A stretch of DNA of 64,000 nt from positions 17,317,213 to 17,381,212 of the forward strand of contig OY755183.1 of the NCBI GenBank assembly GCA_963576735.1, in the 5' to 3' direction. Each line of letters opens with the position of its first letter. The stretch's first letter is position 1. Below the pieces are notes generated by a model. That model ran no database searches, was not told the origin of the DNA, and was given only the letters and a program-made list of their open reading frames with translations. This document shows positions 30,840-50,100 of this stretch, in pieces. The position numbers and the translations under genes were made by a program. Source of the DNA: Bedellia somnulentella (taxonomy: Eukaryota; Arthropoda; Insecta; Lepidoptera; Bedelliidae).

Positions 30840-31090
30840 AAGTTATCTTCGACTAATAAATAAAGGAAATAAAATATTCGACACAGGCGACAGGCGTGAA
30901 TCGAACCCGCGACCTCGGGTATACGCCTCCGTCGCTCTGCCAATTGAGCTACCGTGTCAATGGCTGCCAGTACGAAATTCTACTATCCTTTGTTTCTTTT
31001 ACACTTTTAAGTAGTGTTTGCGTTCCCTACCTCCTTTCTTTATTAGTAATAATCCCCACATGAGGTTTTAATGAACAAAACATTCAAATT
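30840..31090 (-). repeat. SINE-C copy (minus), and adjoining plus tail
   Basis: Minus copy at about 30850-30960 (reversed: GACACGGTAGCTCAATTGG, GGTCGCGGGTTCGATTC). A plus-orientation tail (CTTTATTAGTAATAATCCCC) follows at 31040-31085, again an inverted arrangement. Confidence 0.7.
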
Positions 31091-31267
31091 AAGTTATCTT
31101 TGACCTTTATTTTAACTTACATAAATTATACTCGCACTCTCTCTCATATAAAAAACCTTAATTGGTAAGTTACTCAAAAGTGGTTTTTGTTTAGTTGTAG
31201 TAGACCACAGCATCGTCGTTATTTTTTATAGCATTCTCATATAATGATAGAAACCTACCTATCTTAG

Positions 31268-31390
31268 TATACTCATGGCTATAAATCGCAAAAAAGGGTA
31301 GCGAGACTTTCAGAATCTCTCAGCTCATTTTGGAAGTTGAACGAGTAAAAGATGGTAAATAAAGGATTGTTGATGGTTCGTGGTATACAG
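31268..31390 (-). repeat. Old SINE-A fragment (minus)
   Basis: ACTCATGGCTATAAATCGC, AGGGTAGCGAGAC and AAAAGATGGTAAATAAAGG; 5'-truncated and diverged. Confidence 0.6.
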
Positions 31391-31635
31391 CAAATAACAG
31401 TTAAAAAGATTCCAATATGATAGAGAAATTAAGGATGACATAAAATCATAATGGATAGTTTATAAGTTGTATTACTCAGTCATGTGGGCTAGAATTATAA
31501 CACAAACTACTTTAGAAGATACATACATACATGTAAGCCCTACTAGGATTGGAGCCACACTCCTGCCTTCTTAGGAGAATGTGCTCTTTCCGTCTTTATA
31601 CAATGTAGTAAGTTATGAAATTAAATAACTCAAAC

Positions 31636-31960
31636 GTTCACGCCGAATATCCTCGACAGGGTTGGCAAAGTAAATACTTATATATTAGCATACTTCTGCA
31701 CATCCCGTAACATTGTAACCTAGTGTTCAGAGTACCTACGTTTTGCTTGGACAGTGTAGTTACGTTATAGGGAGCAGACCTCGCGCCCTTTTAGTATGAA
31801 TACACTGCCATATGACTAAGAACAACTTATTCATGTGGCTTACCTCACGATGTTACGTTGTTGATAACGATCAACCATACAAATGACTTTATAAAAGACA
31901 CATTGCTCTCATAGAGACTCGGGGATCGAACCGACGACGCCTGTCTGCATGATAAGCGTA
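31636..31960 (-). repeat. SINE-B copy (minus), diverged
   Basis: TTCACGCCGAATATCCTCG, then TGCTTGGACAGTGTAG, CATGTGGCTTACCTCACG, and head GGGGATCGAACCGACGACG. The two CACGTG sites are mutated. Confidence 0.75.
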
Positions 31961-31990
31961 TTTTCGAAATTATACTTACAAAAGGTGCAC

Positions 31991-32522
31991 TAACAATTAT
32001 CATTAAAACCACATTTAAAAAATTTAACATTATTTATTAAATAAATGTCTTCTTTACAGTCGCGCACGAAAGGAATTCTCTCCACACTATTTGTTCCATA
32101 ATTTACTCACAACACTCTTAGAACTAACAACACTGATGTAACCACACGACTCAGTTATCACTCTATTGCGGAGATATTCAAACTACAAATAAAAATATTT
32201 TCAAACCAAATAATTCAAAATGTCATTTTATGGTATAAGGTTCCTCAAACTGCAGATTGATAAAAATTAATGAGAATAACTAAGACTGAAGCAGGAATAT
32301 TAGACAGTTCATAAATGCATTTCTTAACATTGAGTTGGGTAAAACAATTTATAAAAACCACATCATTAATATTTCAAGAAAAGAACAATATCGAGAGGAA
32401 TAAACATGCATTGATTGAGCAAATTACTGACTTCTAAATACTATCTAAAATACAAGTAATAACTGAGTCGTGTATACACTAGCATTTGATGATGTGATTT
32501 GCGTTTCACAGACTAAGTGGTA
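31991..32522 (-). other. SSR1 3' UTR and flank
   Basis: No repeats or ORFs of note. AATAAA on the minus strand (TTTATT at 32033-32038) is the first canonical poly(A) signal after the SSR1 stop, which would give a 3' UTR of about 500 nt. Confidence 0.45.
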
Positions 32523-32995
32523 TTAGTCGTCGCCAACAGACCTCTTTGCTTTCCGCAGGCGCGGGGACTGTTTTGGCGTTTTGGGAGATTTTTCTGGAAT
32601 TAAATAAAGAATGGTATGAATGAAGGAAAAAATAGAACACTTCTAACTCAAGGTATTGGGATATGTCACTACCCCTTTCTACACAAAGGTGTCATAAGAG
32701 ACGACTTAGGATATTGGGCTTTTTAAGTGGTTTTTGGGCGATGCGGTTGGAGACCCATCACCAAACATACTTTATTTCTAACATATTGTCTTTTTTAGTT
32801 TTGAGATTCTGGCTCTGAAGCTCTGGCTACCCCTTTTTGGAATTTATGGCCAAATTTATATGTATGCATGTAATATTAACTGATATAATCGATACCAATG
32901 AACTACTATAATTAAATTATCTGCATACATATTCTGACTTTCTGACTAGTAGAACCACAAGGAAACCTTGTCTACCTATTCTCATGTCTATCAAA

Positions 32996-33026
<31 letters not shown>

Positions 33027-36000
33027 TCTCACTCCGTTAGTTCCCATTGGGGTAGGCAGAGACTATCGATCGCCACTTTGTACGATCCTGGCAAACCTCT
33101 CTGGCTTCGTTAACATCCATCAATCTTTTCATACATGCTCTTTTATTAAAATCTCTATATAAAACTACATTAAAATGATAAAATACAAGGAATTATGATA
33201 CCTTGTCAAATCTTCGGTGTATGCACTATCAAGCAGTTAAATTTTACCAAAACAGAAAGAATCATGCCATTAATTTACGTAAGGTTAAGCAATGATTCCT
33301 AATCATCAAATTATATGATTCTGACAACCATCTCCAGCTCCCTCACATTAATTACACAAACAAATAACTTACTCAATTGGTTAACAACTTCTTTAGGCAG
33401 CCAGTCATAGTCGACACCATTGTCAGTTCCAGTCTCAACCACTTTGTGCACTCTGGGGGTCACTCGTCGACCAGCGAGCGAGGCAAGGGCTTGTTGACCC
33501 AAAACTAAAGCGAGGACTACTCCAGCAGACAGGAACAAGTATAGGAAGAATGTCTCTCCATCCAAACCTTCGGATATTTCCACAATGTTTACAGTTTGGT
33601 TGTAAACTGCTTCCTGGAAAATTAAATAATTGGTTATTATTTGTATTGATACAGCACAGAAATTAAGTAATATTTTTACCCTGAAAATAAAGATTAAAGT
33701 TTTTATTTTATTTTTATGAATTCAATTTGATACTGCAAATAAGCTGTTACACATGGTTTGGCTATGCTTGTTGTTATCAGTACAAAATATTTAACTAAAA
33801 TGGTACATTATTTTTATGATAACCGGGAAGTTATGTTATGATATTTAAATTATGTTTTTAGGTACATAGACATATTCTATTCCATTATCTCATAAATGCT
33901 TCTTTTTCTTATATTGTTTTAAGAGTAGAAGGAAAATTTAGAAACTGTGAAACCAGCTATAACATATTATTTACCTGGTAAAAGTTGCCACTGTTATCTC
34001 TGTAATTCAACTGTACATTTAATCCAAAAGGTCTTCCGGCAAAGGCTTCATTGGGAATGAATGAGTAGGCGAAAGTGGCTTCCTGTTTGGGCTTCACTTC
34101 CCTGTTGAAGGGCAGTGCGGTGAAGTTCTGGATGTAGTAAGTGTAGTCCATGGGGTAGCGAAAGGAAGCCTCCATTGATTCAACAATATAGTCTTCCGAG
34201 CCTTTGTTAATGAAACCAACGAGGAATTCCACAGGATTTCCAGCTTGTAAATCTGTTAAAAGAATGTTTAATTTATTATTATGAGCTATGGCCTATTATT
34301 CCTATGGGTGTTCTACGAGGAGACTTAGGGTATTGAAACTATAAGTGTTGTTTGTACATTGTAACTGGAGACTGAATATCAAAATTCATTACTTTACAAT
34401 CCTTTCAATTGTGATGTTAAATATCACTTACATTAAGTATCCATTATTGTTTAACCAGGTTGTTTGGGTTTGAATGAAAATGATGCAAACTTTGATTTCT
34501 AGAATGTTTTATTTAATATTTAATTTTAAGGTTGCCTATGACTTCACTGGCCTAACAGGTGGGAATATTATATGACTGTTATCAATGTTTCATTTGATTA
34601 AAACAATAAATTAAAGTGATGTACAGTTAAAATTTAATAAAAAAAAATAGTTTGAAACAGTTAAATTATAACTACATAAAACTTGAATTACTAAAATAAT
34701 AAATTATAAGTATAAACAGAAACATCAAATAGTGGTCAAGTAAATATTAACTGTGTTTTTATTCTATATAGTACTAGTAAAAACTTAACTCTGAATAAAA
34801 GAACACTTACCAAAAGCAACATCTCCATAATTAGTTATTGGTTTAGTAAAAAGTATTGTCGTATCAACATCCTGAGATGACTTCACTACACTATCATCAT
34901 CGTCTGTGGAATCATCACCTACTACTTGCATATCTTCGTTTTCTACATCAACTACATCATCAATGTCGTCTTCTTCTGCTCTTGCTAAGATTTGGTTAGC
35001 TGTAATAATCATTATTTACAAACAATGTCATTAGTAATTCAATAACATTACTTTACAGATTATTTTCTTTTTTATTTTACTTAACATGTTGAAAGGCATT
35101 TACACATAATGTATAGTCAAGTAAGGTTTTTATATTTTATATTCCAAACCACTCTGGATAACTTAGGTCATGAAACTCCATGAAGACAGGTTTAAGTGCT
35201 AGCAGATTATATTTATGGGAGTAAATTCATGAAAGAGTGTTGTATATTAACTGAAATTGTGCTCATAACTTTTAAGTTAGTTATTGCAGCAAGTGGTACC
35301 AAATAATAAAAATAGTTTTGACAGGGTAAATTGAGGACTACTTTGTATTTCATTATTACATACATTCCTATACTCATGACAAGAGATCCTAAGCTGGTTT
35401 AGCAAGAGTTCAGTAATGAAAACTTCTCACCCTTTTTTGAAAGTATGGTAAAGAAAAGATTTATATTTACTGTATTAGACACCATTAATTAAAATGGAGT
35501 ATCTCAAAAATTTGGACTACAATAAGTGGATCTAGTGCTGCAATACTTGCATTAGTATGATAGAATAAAGATTGGGTTCTAATATGTGTATAGTTTCTAA
35601 AAATAAGATAAATCATAGTATTCATAAGGATGAACAGTGAAAGTGCAAACTTGATGAGAAAACAAAGAGAAAATATATTTCTTAATGAAACCGATGGAAG
35701 TTTGTCTTAAAGTTGAGAGTCTAAATTTATCTGTTTCATTCTTGGCAAAATATATTTTCAATAAGATCCAAGGGTATCATAGTAAACTAGGTTAACATAA
35801 AAATATACTGACGTTACATATCACAGCGATACAATATTGGGAAGATATTTAAAAGGTATTTATCGGAATATAAATACAGTGGCAAAATATTTGAATAGGG
35901 TTTATTTCATAAATGTCCCGTTAAGTACTGCCACGTCCATAAATAAAACAGTTTTACGAAATAATAAACTTACCGTTTTGGAAGCACAGGAGCACCGCCG

Positions 36001-36031
36001 GTAAAACCAATAAAATAAAATGTAGTTTCAT
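32523..36031 (-). CDS. TRAP-alpha / SSR1, translocon-associated protein subunit alpha (5 exons, 278 aa)
   Basis: ER membrane protein that, with the other TRAP subunits, assists Sec61-dependent translocation. Exons (minus): 35974-36031, 34811-34999, 33975-34252, 33373-33613 and 32523-32593. All junctions are GT-AG and phases agree, giving 837 nt with stop. Exon 1 encodes a signal peptide ([19 protein letters not shown]). Exon 2 encodes the acidic luminal segment ([24 protein letters not shown]). Exon 3 encodes the conserved luminal domain ([25 protein letters not shown], with an N-glycosylation sequon NFT). Exon 4 encodes a second sequon (NQT), the single TM helix ([20 protein letters not shown]) and the start of the cytosolic tail. 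Exon 5 encodes the basic tail ([18 protein letters not shown], end VGDD). Length matches the family. Intron 4 holds a SINE-A and an RTE fragment. Confidence 0.95.
32659..32868 (+). repeat. SINE-A copy (plus) in SSR1 intron 4
   Basis: GTCACTACCCCTTTCTAC through GGCGATGCGGTTGGAGACC to GAAGCTCTGGCTACCC; the head is missing and part of the core is deleted. It is antisense to SSR1. Confidence 0.75.
32994..33152 (-). repeat. RTE-like LINE 3' fragment (minus) in SSR1 intron 4
   Basis: A long (ACAT)n run, then ACTCCGTTAGTTCCCATTGG, GCCACTTTGTACGATCCTGG and ATCCATCAATCTTTTCATAC. Confidence 0.85.
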
Positions 36032-36764
36032 AATGAATATATATTTAATTATTTCATAAACTATAAAATACGTAAAGTTTTTATCAGCGTCAGAGCTCAC
36101 AAGCCATTCACTTTCGATTCATCGGCGAAATTCAACAAGAATTCCAACAGAAGTGACAGCAACCTTTCCAACTCGATTGACGTGGAGAATTTTGTCAATA
36201 GTGTTGTGCACCATGATTTTAATTTACCGGATAGGAAGGATCCTAATAAAACCGAACATACCGATAAAAACGATTAATAGCTAACATTAAATAACATTTA
36301 ATACAGAATAAAATATTTATCAAATGAGTAAAATAATATTAAGGATGAAAATAGATATGCAACCATGAAATAAGTCTTGCTTAAACACAAATGATTTATA
36401 CAATCTATACCAAATAAATTCTATATGCAATTCGAACTGACTATGTCGTATAAAAAAAACCAAAATAAGTTTTAATGTTTACAAACTTTTAGCCACTACT
36501 TAAATATTTATCCTCAAGACTCAAAAACATCGATCGTGACATTATTCTCTATATAAATCCCTAGAAGAGGTAGCCAGAACGAAGGAATTAGAAATTCCTC
36601 AGCCACATATCATAACTGGCGCATATCGTAGTCAAACTTCCATACGGTTCGGTAGAAATTAAAGTAATAATTTCATAGATGTAATACATCTATGAATAAT
36701 ATCATATTTTTAGTTAAACTCGATGAACTGTCAGATTGAAAACCAAATCCAGATCAATTTCAAG
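36032..36764. other. SSR1 upstream region
   Basis: Probable SSR1 5' UTR and promoter lie just right of 36031. A SINE-A tail fragment (minus) is at about 36550-36608 (AAATCCCTAGAAGAGGTAGCC). Confidence 0.4.
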
Positions 36765-36895
36765 TATTTTAAGACCCGACAGACTTCGTATTGGTCTCAA
36801 TTCGGTCCCAGTGTGCCCTCCGTGGCCATCCTCTGCTAACATTACCTTCCTCATTAGCTCTATATATACCTTTTACCAATTTATTTACAGTTTTA
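36765..36895 (-). repeat. RTE-like LINE internal fragment (minus)
   Basis: The reverse strand encodes NKLVKGIYRANEEGNVSRG, followed by WPRRAHWDRIETN. It ends where the next SINE-A begins. Confidence 0.7.
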
Positions 36896-36904
36896 TTAAG
36901 AAAA

Positions 36905-37194
36905 AACATACATACATACATATACTCACAGCTATAAATCCCTAAAAGGGGTAGCCAGAGCTGAGGAAATAGAAATTTCTCAGCCACTTTTGGAATTTGC
37001 GTGGCGAAAAGATGGTGAAATAAAGGTTGTTGGTGATGGGTCTCCAACGGCATCGCCCAAAAATTATTTTAAGGCCCCAACACCGTCGCATCGCCCGAAA
37101 ATACCTTAAAAAGCCCCAAGTCCGTTAGTCGCCTCTTACGTACACCCACCGGAAGAAATGGGGTAGTCCTATTCTAAGCCGACACTACACAGCT
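36905..37194 (-). repeat. SINE-A copy (minus) with internal duplication
   Basis: ACATACATACATATACTCAC to GCCGACACTACACAGC. The segment around GCATCGCCC(A/G)AAAAT is present twice (about 37050 and 37086), making this copy about 45 bp longer than usual. Confidence 0.85.
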
Positions 37195-37521
37195 AAAACA
37201 AAATTATAAATATTGATTGTCCTTACGCAATTTCAGTTTTTTAATTAGGTGATGAACTTAATGGGTAGCTTGATTATTTAATTCGTTTAGACATGACTCA
37301 GTTATAATATACATTTACAAATGAGTTTAGTTTGTATCCAAAACTAAACAGTGCTTAATTATTCTTAAGTCATAAGGTCAGACTTAAAATCATATGGTAA
37401 TGAATTCGACACTTTCCTCAAACATTGTTTACTTTTAGTGAGTTTTGGATGTTCCAGTCGCGTTGTGTTTAAATATACTAAATATTTAGAAGTACCCAAA
37501 AACGGGGAACGCTTTAAAAAT
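37195..37521 (+). other. AGXT2 5' flank
   Basis: No repeat identified. The AGXT2 frame is open back to 37438 without an ATG, so part of this is probably 5' UTR. Confidence 0.45.
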
Positions 37522-45369
<7,848 letters not shown>

Positions 45370-45439
45370 TTTGGGAACAGATATTTTGTTTTAATTAATA
45401 TTTCCCTTGCTGAATAGTTCTTAGAAGATACGTATATAT

Positions 45440-45662
45440 ATATACCTACTCACGGATATACATCCCAAAAAGTGGTAGCTTGAAAAGTGGTAATAAGAAT
45501 TAAAATTATTCAGCTTCTTTTGGAAGTTAAGAGTGGGGAAAAGATAGTAAAATAAATGTTGTTGGTGATGGGACGCCTCCCGAACCACCTATTAATCACC
45601 TTCTACGAACACCAACGGTAATAAATAGGGTAGTGATATTCACGCCGACAATACACAGCTAT
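45440..45662 (-). repeat. SINE-A copy (minus) just downstream of AGXT2
   Basis: ACTCACGGATATACATCCC to GCCGACAATACACAGC, diverged. Being minus-oriented, it presents AATAAA (45551-45556) to the AGXT2 strand. Confidence 0.8.
45551..45556 (+). promoter_or_regulatory. First AATAAA downstream of AGXT2, inside a SINE-A
   Basis: No AATAAA occurs between the AGXT2 stop (45369) and this site. An ATTAAA at about 45497 is also within the SINE. Use as a poly(A) signal is an inference. Confidence 0.4.
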
Positions 45663-46051
45663 GGAATGATGAATGTATAAAGCAGCCATTACACGAAATG
45701 CTACCAAGAATATGCTAGGTATATGTACGAGAAACAGACTGGAACAGACAATGGTTAAAGTAGACATTCAATTCAACATAATGTTAGACCCATTACCCAT
45801 TAAGTATCATTTTGTTCCCTCTGTTATCAAACTTGGAGACTCTATCGTCCTAACGTCGAAGTTGTTGACCAATTCGGCCTAATCAGTAAACTCCAAGTCA
45901 TGCAAAGGGCAATTAAGAGGGCTTAGGAGTTTTCACGTTCTCTTCTACGCAATGGAATCTAAAACCCGTAGCTGAACCAGTTTAATAAAATTACAGATAA
46001 GTACAGAAGTAAATTAGTAACAATTTAGAAAAGTTTTATGAGCCTCTCATC
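45663..46051 (+). repeat. Decayed LINE RT C-terminus (plus)
   Basis: Forward frames read AAITRNATKNMLGI and, after stops, SKLQVMQRAIKRA, similar to the Q-R-A-(I/M)-E-R-A-M-L-G block of insect LINE RT C-termini. No intact frame. Confidence 0.4.
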
Positions 46052-46122
46052 TACATACATATACTCACGGCTGCATCGCCCAAAAATGGGGTAGTGCTAT
46101 TCTAAGCCGGCACTACACAGCT
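46052..46122 (-). repeat. Internally deleted SINE-A, about 71 bp (minus)
   Basis: Keeps only the tail (ACATACATATACTCACGGCT), a core scrap (GCATCGCCCAAAAAT) and the head (AAGCCGGCACTACACAGC). Confidence 0.8.
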
Positions 46123-46194
46123 CAATACCATCCACTTATCGTAAAACGTATCTAGACCAGATAGAAAATATTCTTTTAAGGCCTCCCGCCTATG

Positions 46195-46297
46195 TAAGGG
46201 AAGCAAGAGAGATTTGTCAAGATCGTGCAAAGTGGCGATTGATAGTCTCTGCCTACCCCAATAGGCAAAATGGGCGTGAGTACAAGTAAGTAAGTAT
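46195..46297 (+). repeat. RTE-like LINE 3' fragment (plus)
   Basis: GGAAGCAAGAGAGATTTG, GTGCAAAGTGGCGATTG, CTCTGCCTACCCCAATAGG and GGGCGTGAGTACAAG with TAAG repeats. Confidence 0.8.
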
Positions 46298-46611
46298 TAA
46301 TATAGCTGCAGTGTGAGGAGAGCGAGATTTAATTAACCAATCACTTAATTCACCCATAAAGTTAGTATGGCTAAAGAGTACAAGAGACATGAAAATGTAT
46401 CATTTTAGTTATGTCACTCTAAAGTCTAATGTCGTAAAATATAACGATCAAAGTAAATACCAAGAAAATACTGGTAGTTAGTGCTATGTCAAAGTTACAT
46501 AGTGTAATGTAATACGGTTTGTTTTGTTTGTATATGATGGCGTTAGTATAGTATGTCAGTTCATTTCAGTTCGTACATTAACCATTCGACTATACTTCAA
46601 ATCATAAACAT
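46298..46611. other. No gene recognised
   Basis: AT-rich intergenic DNA between AGXT2 and AARSD1. Confidence 0.45.
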
Positions 46612-46978
46612 AACATAACATAAACGTTCACGCCGTTTTATCCCCGAAGGGGTTGGCACAGGTACCAATACTCCTGAACTCACATGGCAAGCGCCATCTA
46701 GTTTCCAGAGAAGGTACCCACGTTTTGCTTAGACAGTGTACTCACGTGATAGGGGGCAGGCCTATCGCCGTTTTGTACGAATACACTGTCACATGACTAA
46801 GTACAACTCAGCCATGTGGGTTTCCTCACGATGTTTTCCCTCACCGTTAGCAACCATGATAAATTAACCACACATATGACTTTAGAAAAGACAAATTGGT
46901 GTAGGCCCGTCCCAGGATTGGAACTCACGCCCTTCTGTTTTTAGGGCGGGTGTTCTACCCACTGGACTATCATGTCAC
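46612..46978 (-). repeat. SINE-B copy (minus), full length
   Basis: CGTTCACGCCGTTTTATCCC on the left; on the right the head reads, reversed, ATGATAGTCCAGTGGGTAG (A box) and GAGTTCCAATCCTGGG (B box). Ends about 145 bp before the AARSD1 start. Confidence 0.85.
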
Positions 46979-47124
46979 TCAATCATTCAAATCAATCAGT
47001 TCAGTACCAATCATCAGTATTAGTAAAATAAATCAACAAAAATATAACCTTAAAATATTTACATATTTAAGTTTAAGACTTATAACTTAAACTAATAAGG
47101 AATTTACAAGGAAACATTTCTATA

Positions 47125-50100
47125 ATGGTGTTCAAATGTCAAGAAGATAGCTATTTAACTGAGGTCAGTATCATTATATTATGTTTTTTCTTTAATATGA
47201 CCATTTGGTTGGATGTCCTCAAACTACCCAGGCTCTAGTTGAATTGAAAGAAGAGTTTCTGGACATTTGGTTCGCCCAAAGTGTCTCTGTGAATCCCGTA
47301 GTCTTAGTCACATAGTCATTTCACTTAACTTCACTTTTGGTCGCCACTTTGTATCTCTGATATTCCTGATAAAGACCTCTAAGAACTTAATGTGTATAAG
47401 CCCCGTCCTGTTATCTCCTTCCAGGCATTGCTATTTCTATAATACCATTAACACTACCTCTATATATACATACACAAACTAATATTATCAATCAAGGAAC
47501 AATACCACCTTAACAATATTTATCCATATTTTCTTAACAAACTCAGTACTTATAGGGATGCATTGATCAAAACCATTTATTGCAAATTCTTTATATCTTC
47601 AATAACTTCACATCCATGCAGTGTCAGTAACAGGTAACCTGCATGGCTAAGTTATAAAAATAGTCACAAGACATAAAATTAAATTAACATGTATAATTCT
47701 GCTGCTGTATGCTGTGTAGTGTCGGCTTAGAATAGCACTAACCCATTTCTTCTGGTGGGTGTACGTAAGAGGCGACTAACGGTATTGGGGCTATTAAGGG
47801 ATTTTTGGGTGATGCGGTTGAAGACCAATCACCAACAACCTTTATTTCACCATCTTTATCCCACCCAACTTTCCAAAAGTGGCTGGGGAATTTCTAATTC
47901 CTTAGCTCTGGCTACCCCTTTTAGGATTTATAGCCGTGAGTAAATGTATGTATGTATAATTCATGTTACCTTTCAGTTTGAATCCAAAGTCCTCAAATGC
48001 GAGGAATGTGCAGAGCCAATATCTGACTATGGTAAAGTATCCAAGTTTATTGGTTACCAAGTGATTTTGGAAAACACTATCCTGTTTCCTGCTGGGGGTG
48101 GACAAGTAAGTTATACTATATTTGCCAACCTATTCCATGTAATCTTGCCTTAAAATAGCACTACCTTAGCTTTTGTGTCATTTGAAGCCTGAGGTTTGCA
48201 TTTAGCTGTACATTGCATTAACCAATGCTCCCATATTTTATCGCTGTTTGCCCTTAACTTCAATAATGGATGAATGTTCTTCACTAGAAAGATACATATA
48301 TACATCAAAATAATTTGTCTTCATTAAGATAAAGAAAAAGGTATCACTCATTCTAGCCTCACGACACAGGATACCTAAATAATATCCCAGTATTACAAGT
48401 TCTGAGGCGTGGCTCGGAAGCACTCCATTTTGTATCGGAGCCAATAGAAGAAGGGACAGTTGTCAAGCAGAAGATTGACTGGTCTCGGAGATTAGATCAT
48501 ATGCAGCAGCATTCAGGTATGATGGATAGTTGGAAAAATCATTAATTTATTTATTAAAAACATAGAAATAAATATAGAGTTAGTTTCTGGTAATAAAGGA
48601 GTAAAGTTTTTTTTTGGGGTGATGCTGCAAGTAACCTGTTAAAAGATGATTGGGATAGATAGTACATATTAATAAGGCAAGGGTCCGAAGTGAGAAGAAT
48701 AAAAGGGCATGTATGAGAAGAATAATGAATGTAAGGGAAGCAAGAGAGGTTTGTCGAGATCGTACTAAGTGGCGATCGATAGTCTCTGCCTACCCCAATG
48801 GGAATAATGGGCGTGAGTATAAGTAAGTATAAGTAAATAACTGATCCCATAGATCATTACAACAACTAAGAGGCAGCAATACAATGATTAGGTTCATGGT
48901 GAAATTAACCAAAAACGCTGATTTTCAGTCATCTACAATAATAATAATTGCCAATTCTAGGCCAGCATTTACTATCAGCGATCCTAGAGAAAGAGCACCA
49001 GCTGGTCACGAGCAGTTGGTGGCTCGGTGCGGACGAGTGTCACGTGGAGCTGGACACCGCCAGCGTGCCGGGTCACGTGGTGCAAGAGCTGGAGGAGCGA
49101 TGCAACCAGCTGATTAGGCAGGCCGTGCCCGTGCGGGTCCGGTTTTGTGGGGTCGATGATCCGAGTTTGGAAGCGGTGAGTTCCAGATTTATAGAATAGA
49201 TTAGAATAACTCTTTATTGCACATCAAACACAAATTTTCAAAAATAATAATATGATCAAACAGTGTACAGTGAGGTACAATTGGCGGTCTTGTCGCTAAA
49301 AGCGATTTCTTCCAGACAACCTTTGGAAGGTGAGATCGATAAATTAATTATTTGGGTAGATGCACAAAACAAGGCCAAAAAATAACATAATAATCTGTTA
49401 AGCTTACTTAAAACTAACTCATTTAATTTAAACTAGTGGATCGGCCCAGCTTCGCACGGGTAGCGTTGTTTTTTTAAATATCTGAGGATTCTTTCTTCAG
49501 TCACTGCTCAAGCATTGTGAAATTTAGCGCAATGTTTTCAATTTATTAAATTTATAGCACTCCCTAAACAGTGTAGTTTGGTGATTTTGAATGCGCTTTT
49601 ATGAACGGTTCAGTATTTCCGTTTCTAGCAAATTTTGGAATAAAACGCTTATGAAGTATTTATAACAATCTAAAAAATAAATCATTACGTGACGTAGGAT
49701 GCAACTACTGGCGCCATCTAGTATGTTATATGTAAATTAGTAAAGATTTGGTTTTGGTCACGGGCGCGATGACTTATTTTATGTATAATTTCGGTGTTTC
49801 TCTACCGATTTCTATGATTCTTTTTTTTATTGAATAGGTAAAAATGTAACCTTTTTTAAATTAGGGATGAGTGAGAGGTTTACAACGTAAGAGTAAACAA
49901 ATATAATCAGAATGTTCCGCACTGCTAAGCTATCAGGAATTACACGTGTTATTGTGAGTCAACCGTAAAAGATAGACAAACTGCAGAGGATTTTTTTAGA
50001 TAATTTTATGAAGAATATTTCCGTCATACATGATTTCTATGTAAGTTTAACCATTAAGGCTGCACACGCGACGGAAGCTTAGTAGCTGGAGTAACTTCTC

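Noticed and set aside
32998..33025. (ACAT)n and other short tandem runs, as at 5567 and 36907, as possible CRISPR-like arrays
   Set aside because: They are 4-bp microsatellite tails of RTE and SINE-A copies; no spacers or direct repeats of CRISPR type exist.
48884..49117. Frame of 77 codons, R/A/G-rich, overlapping AARSD1 exon 4
   Set aside because: A different register of exon 4; the AARSD1 register continues the AlaX fold and matches splice phases.
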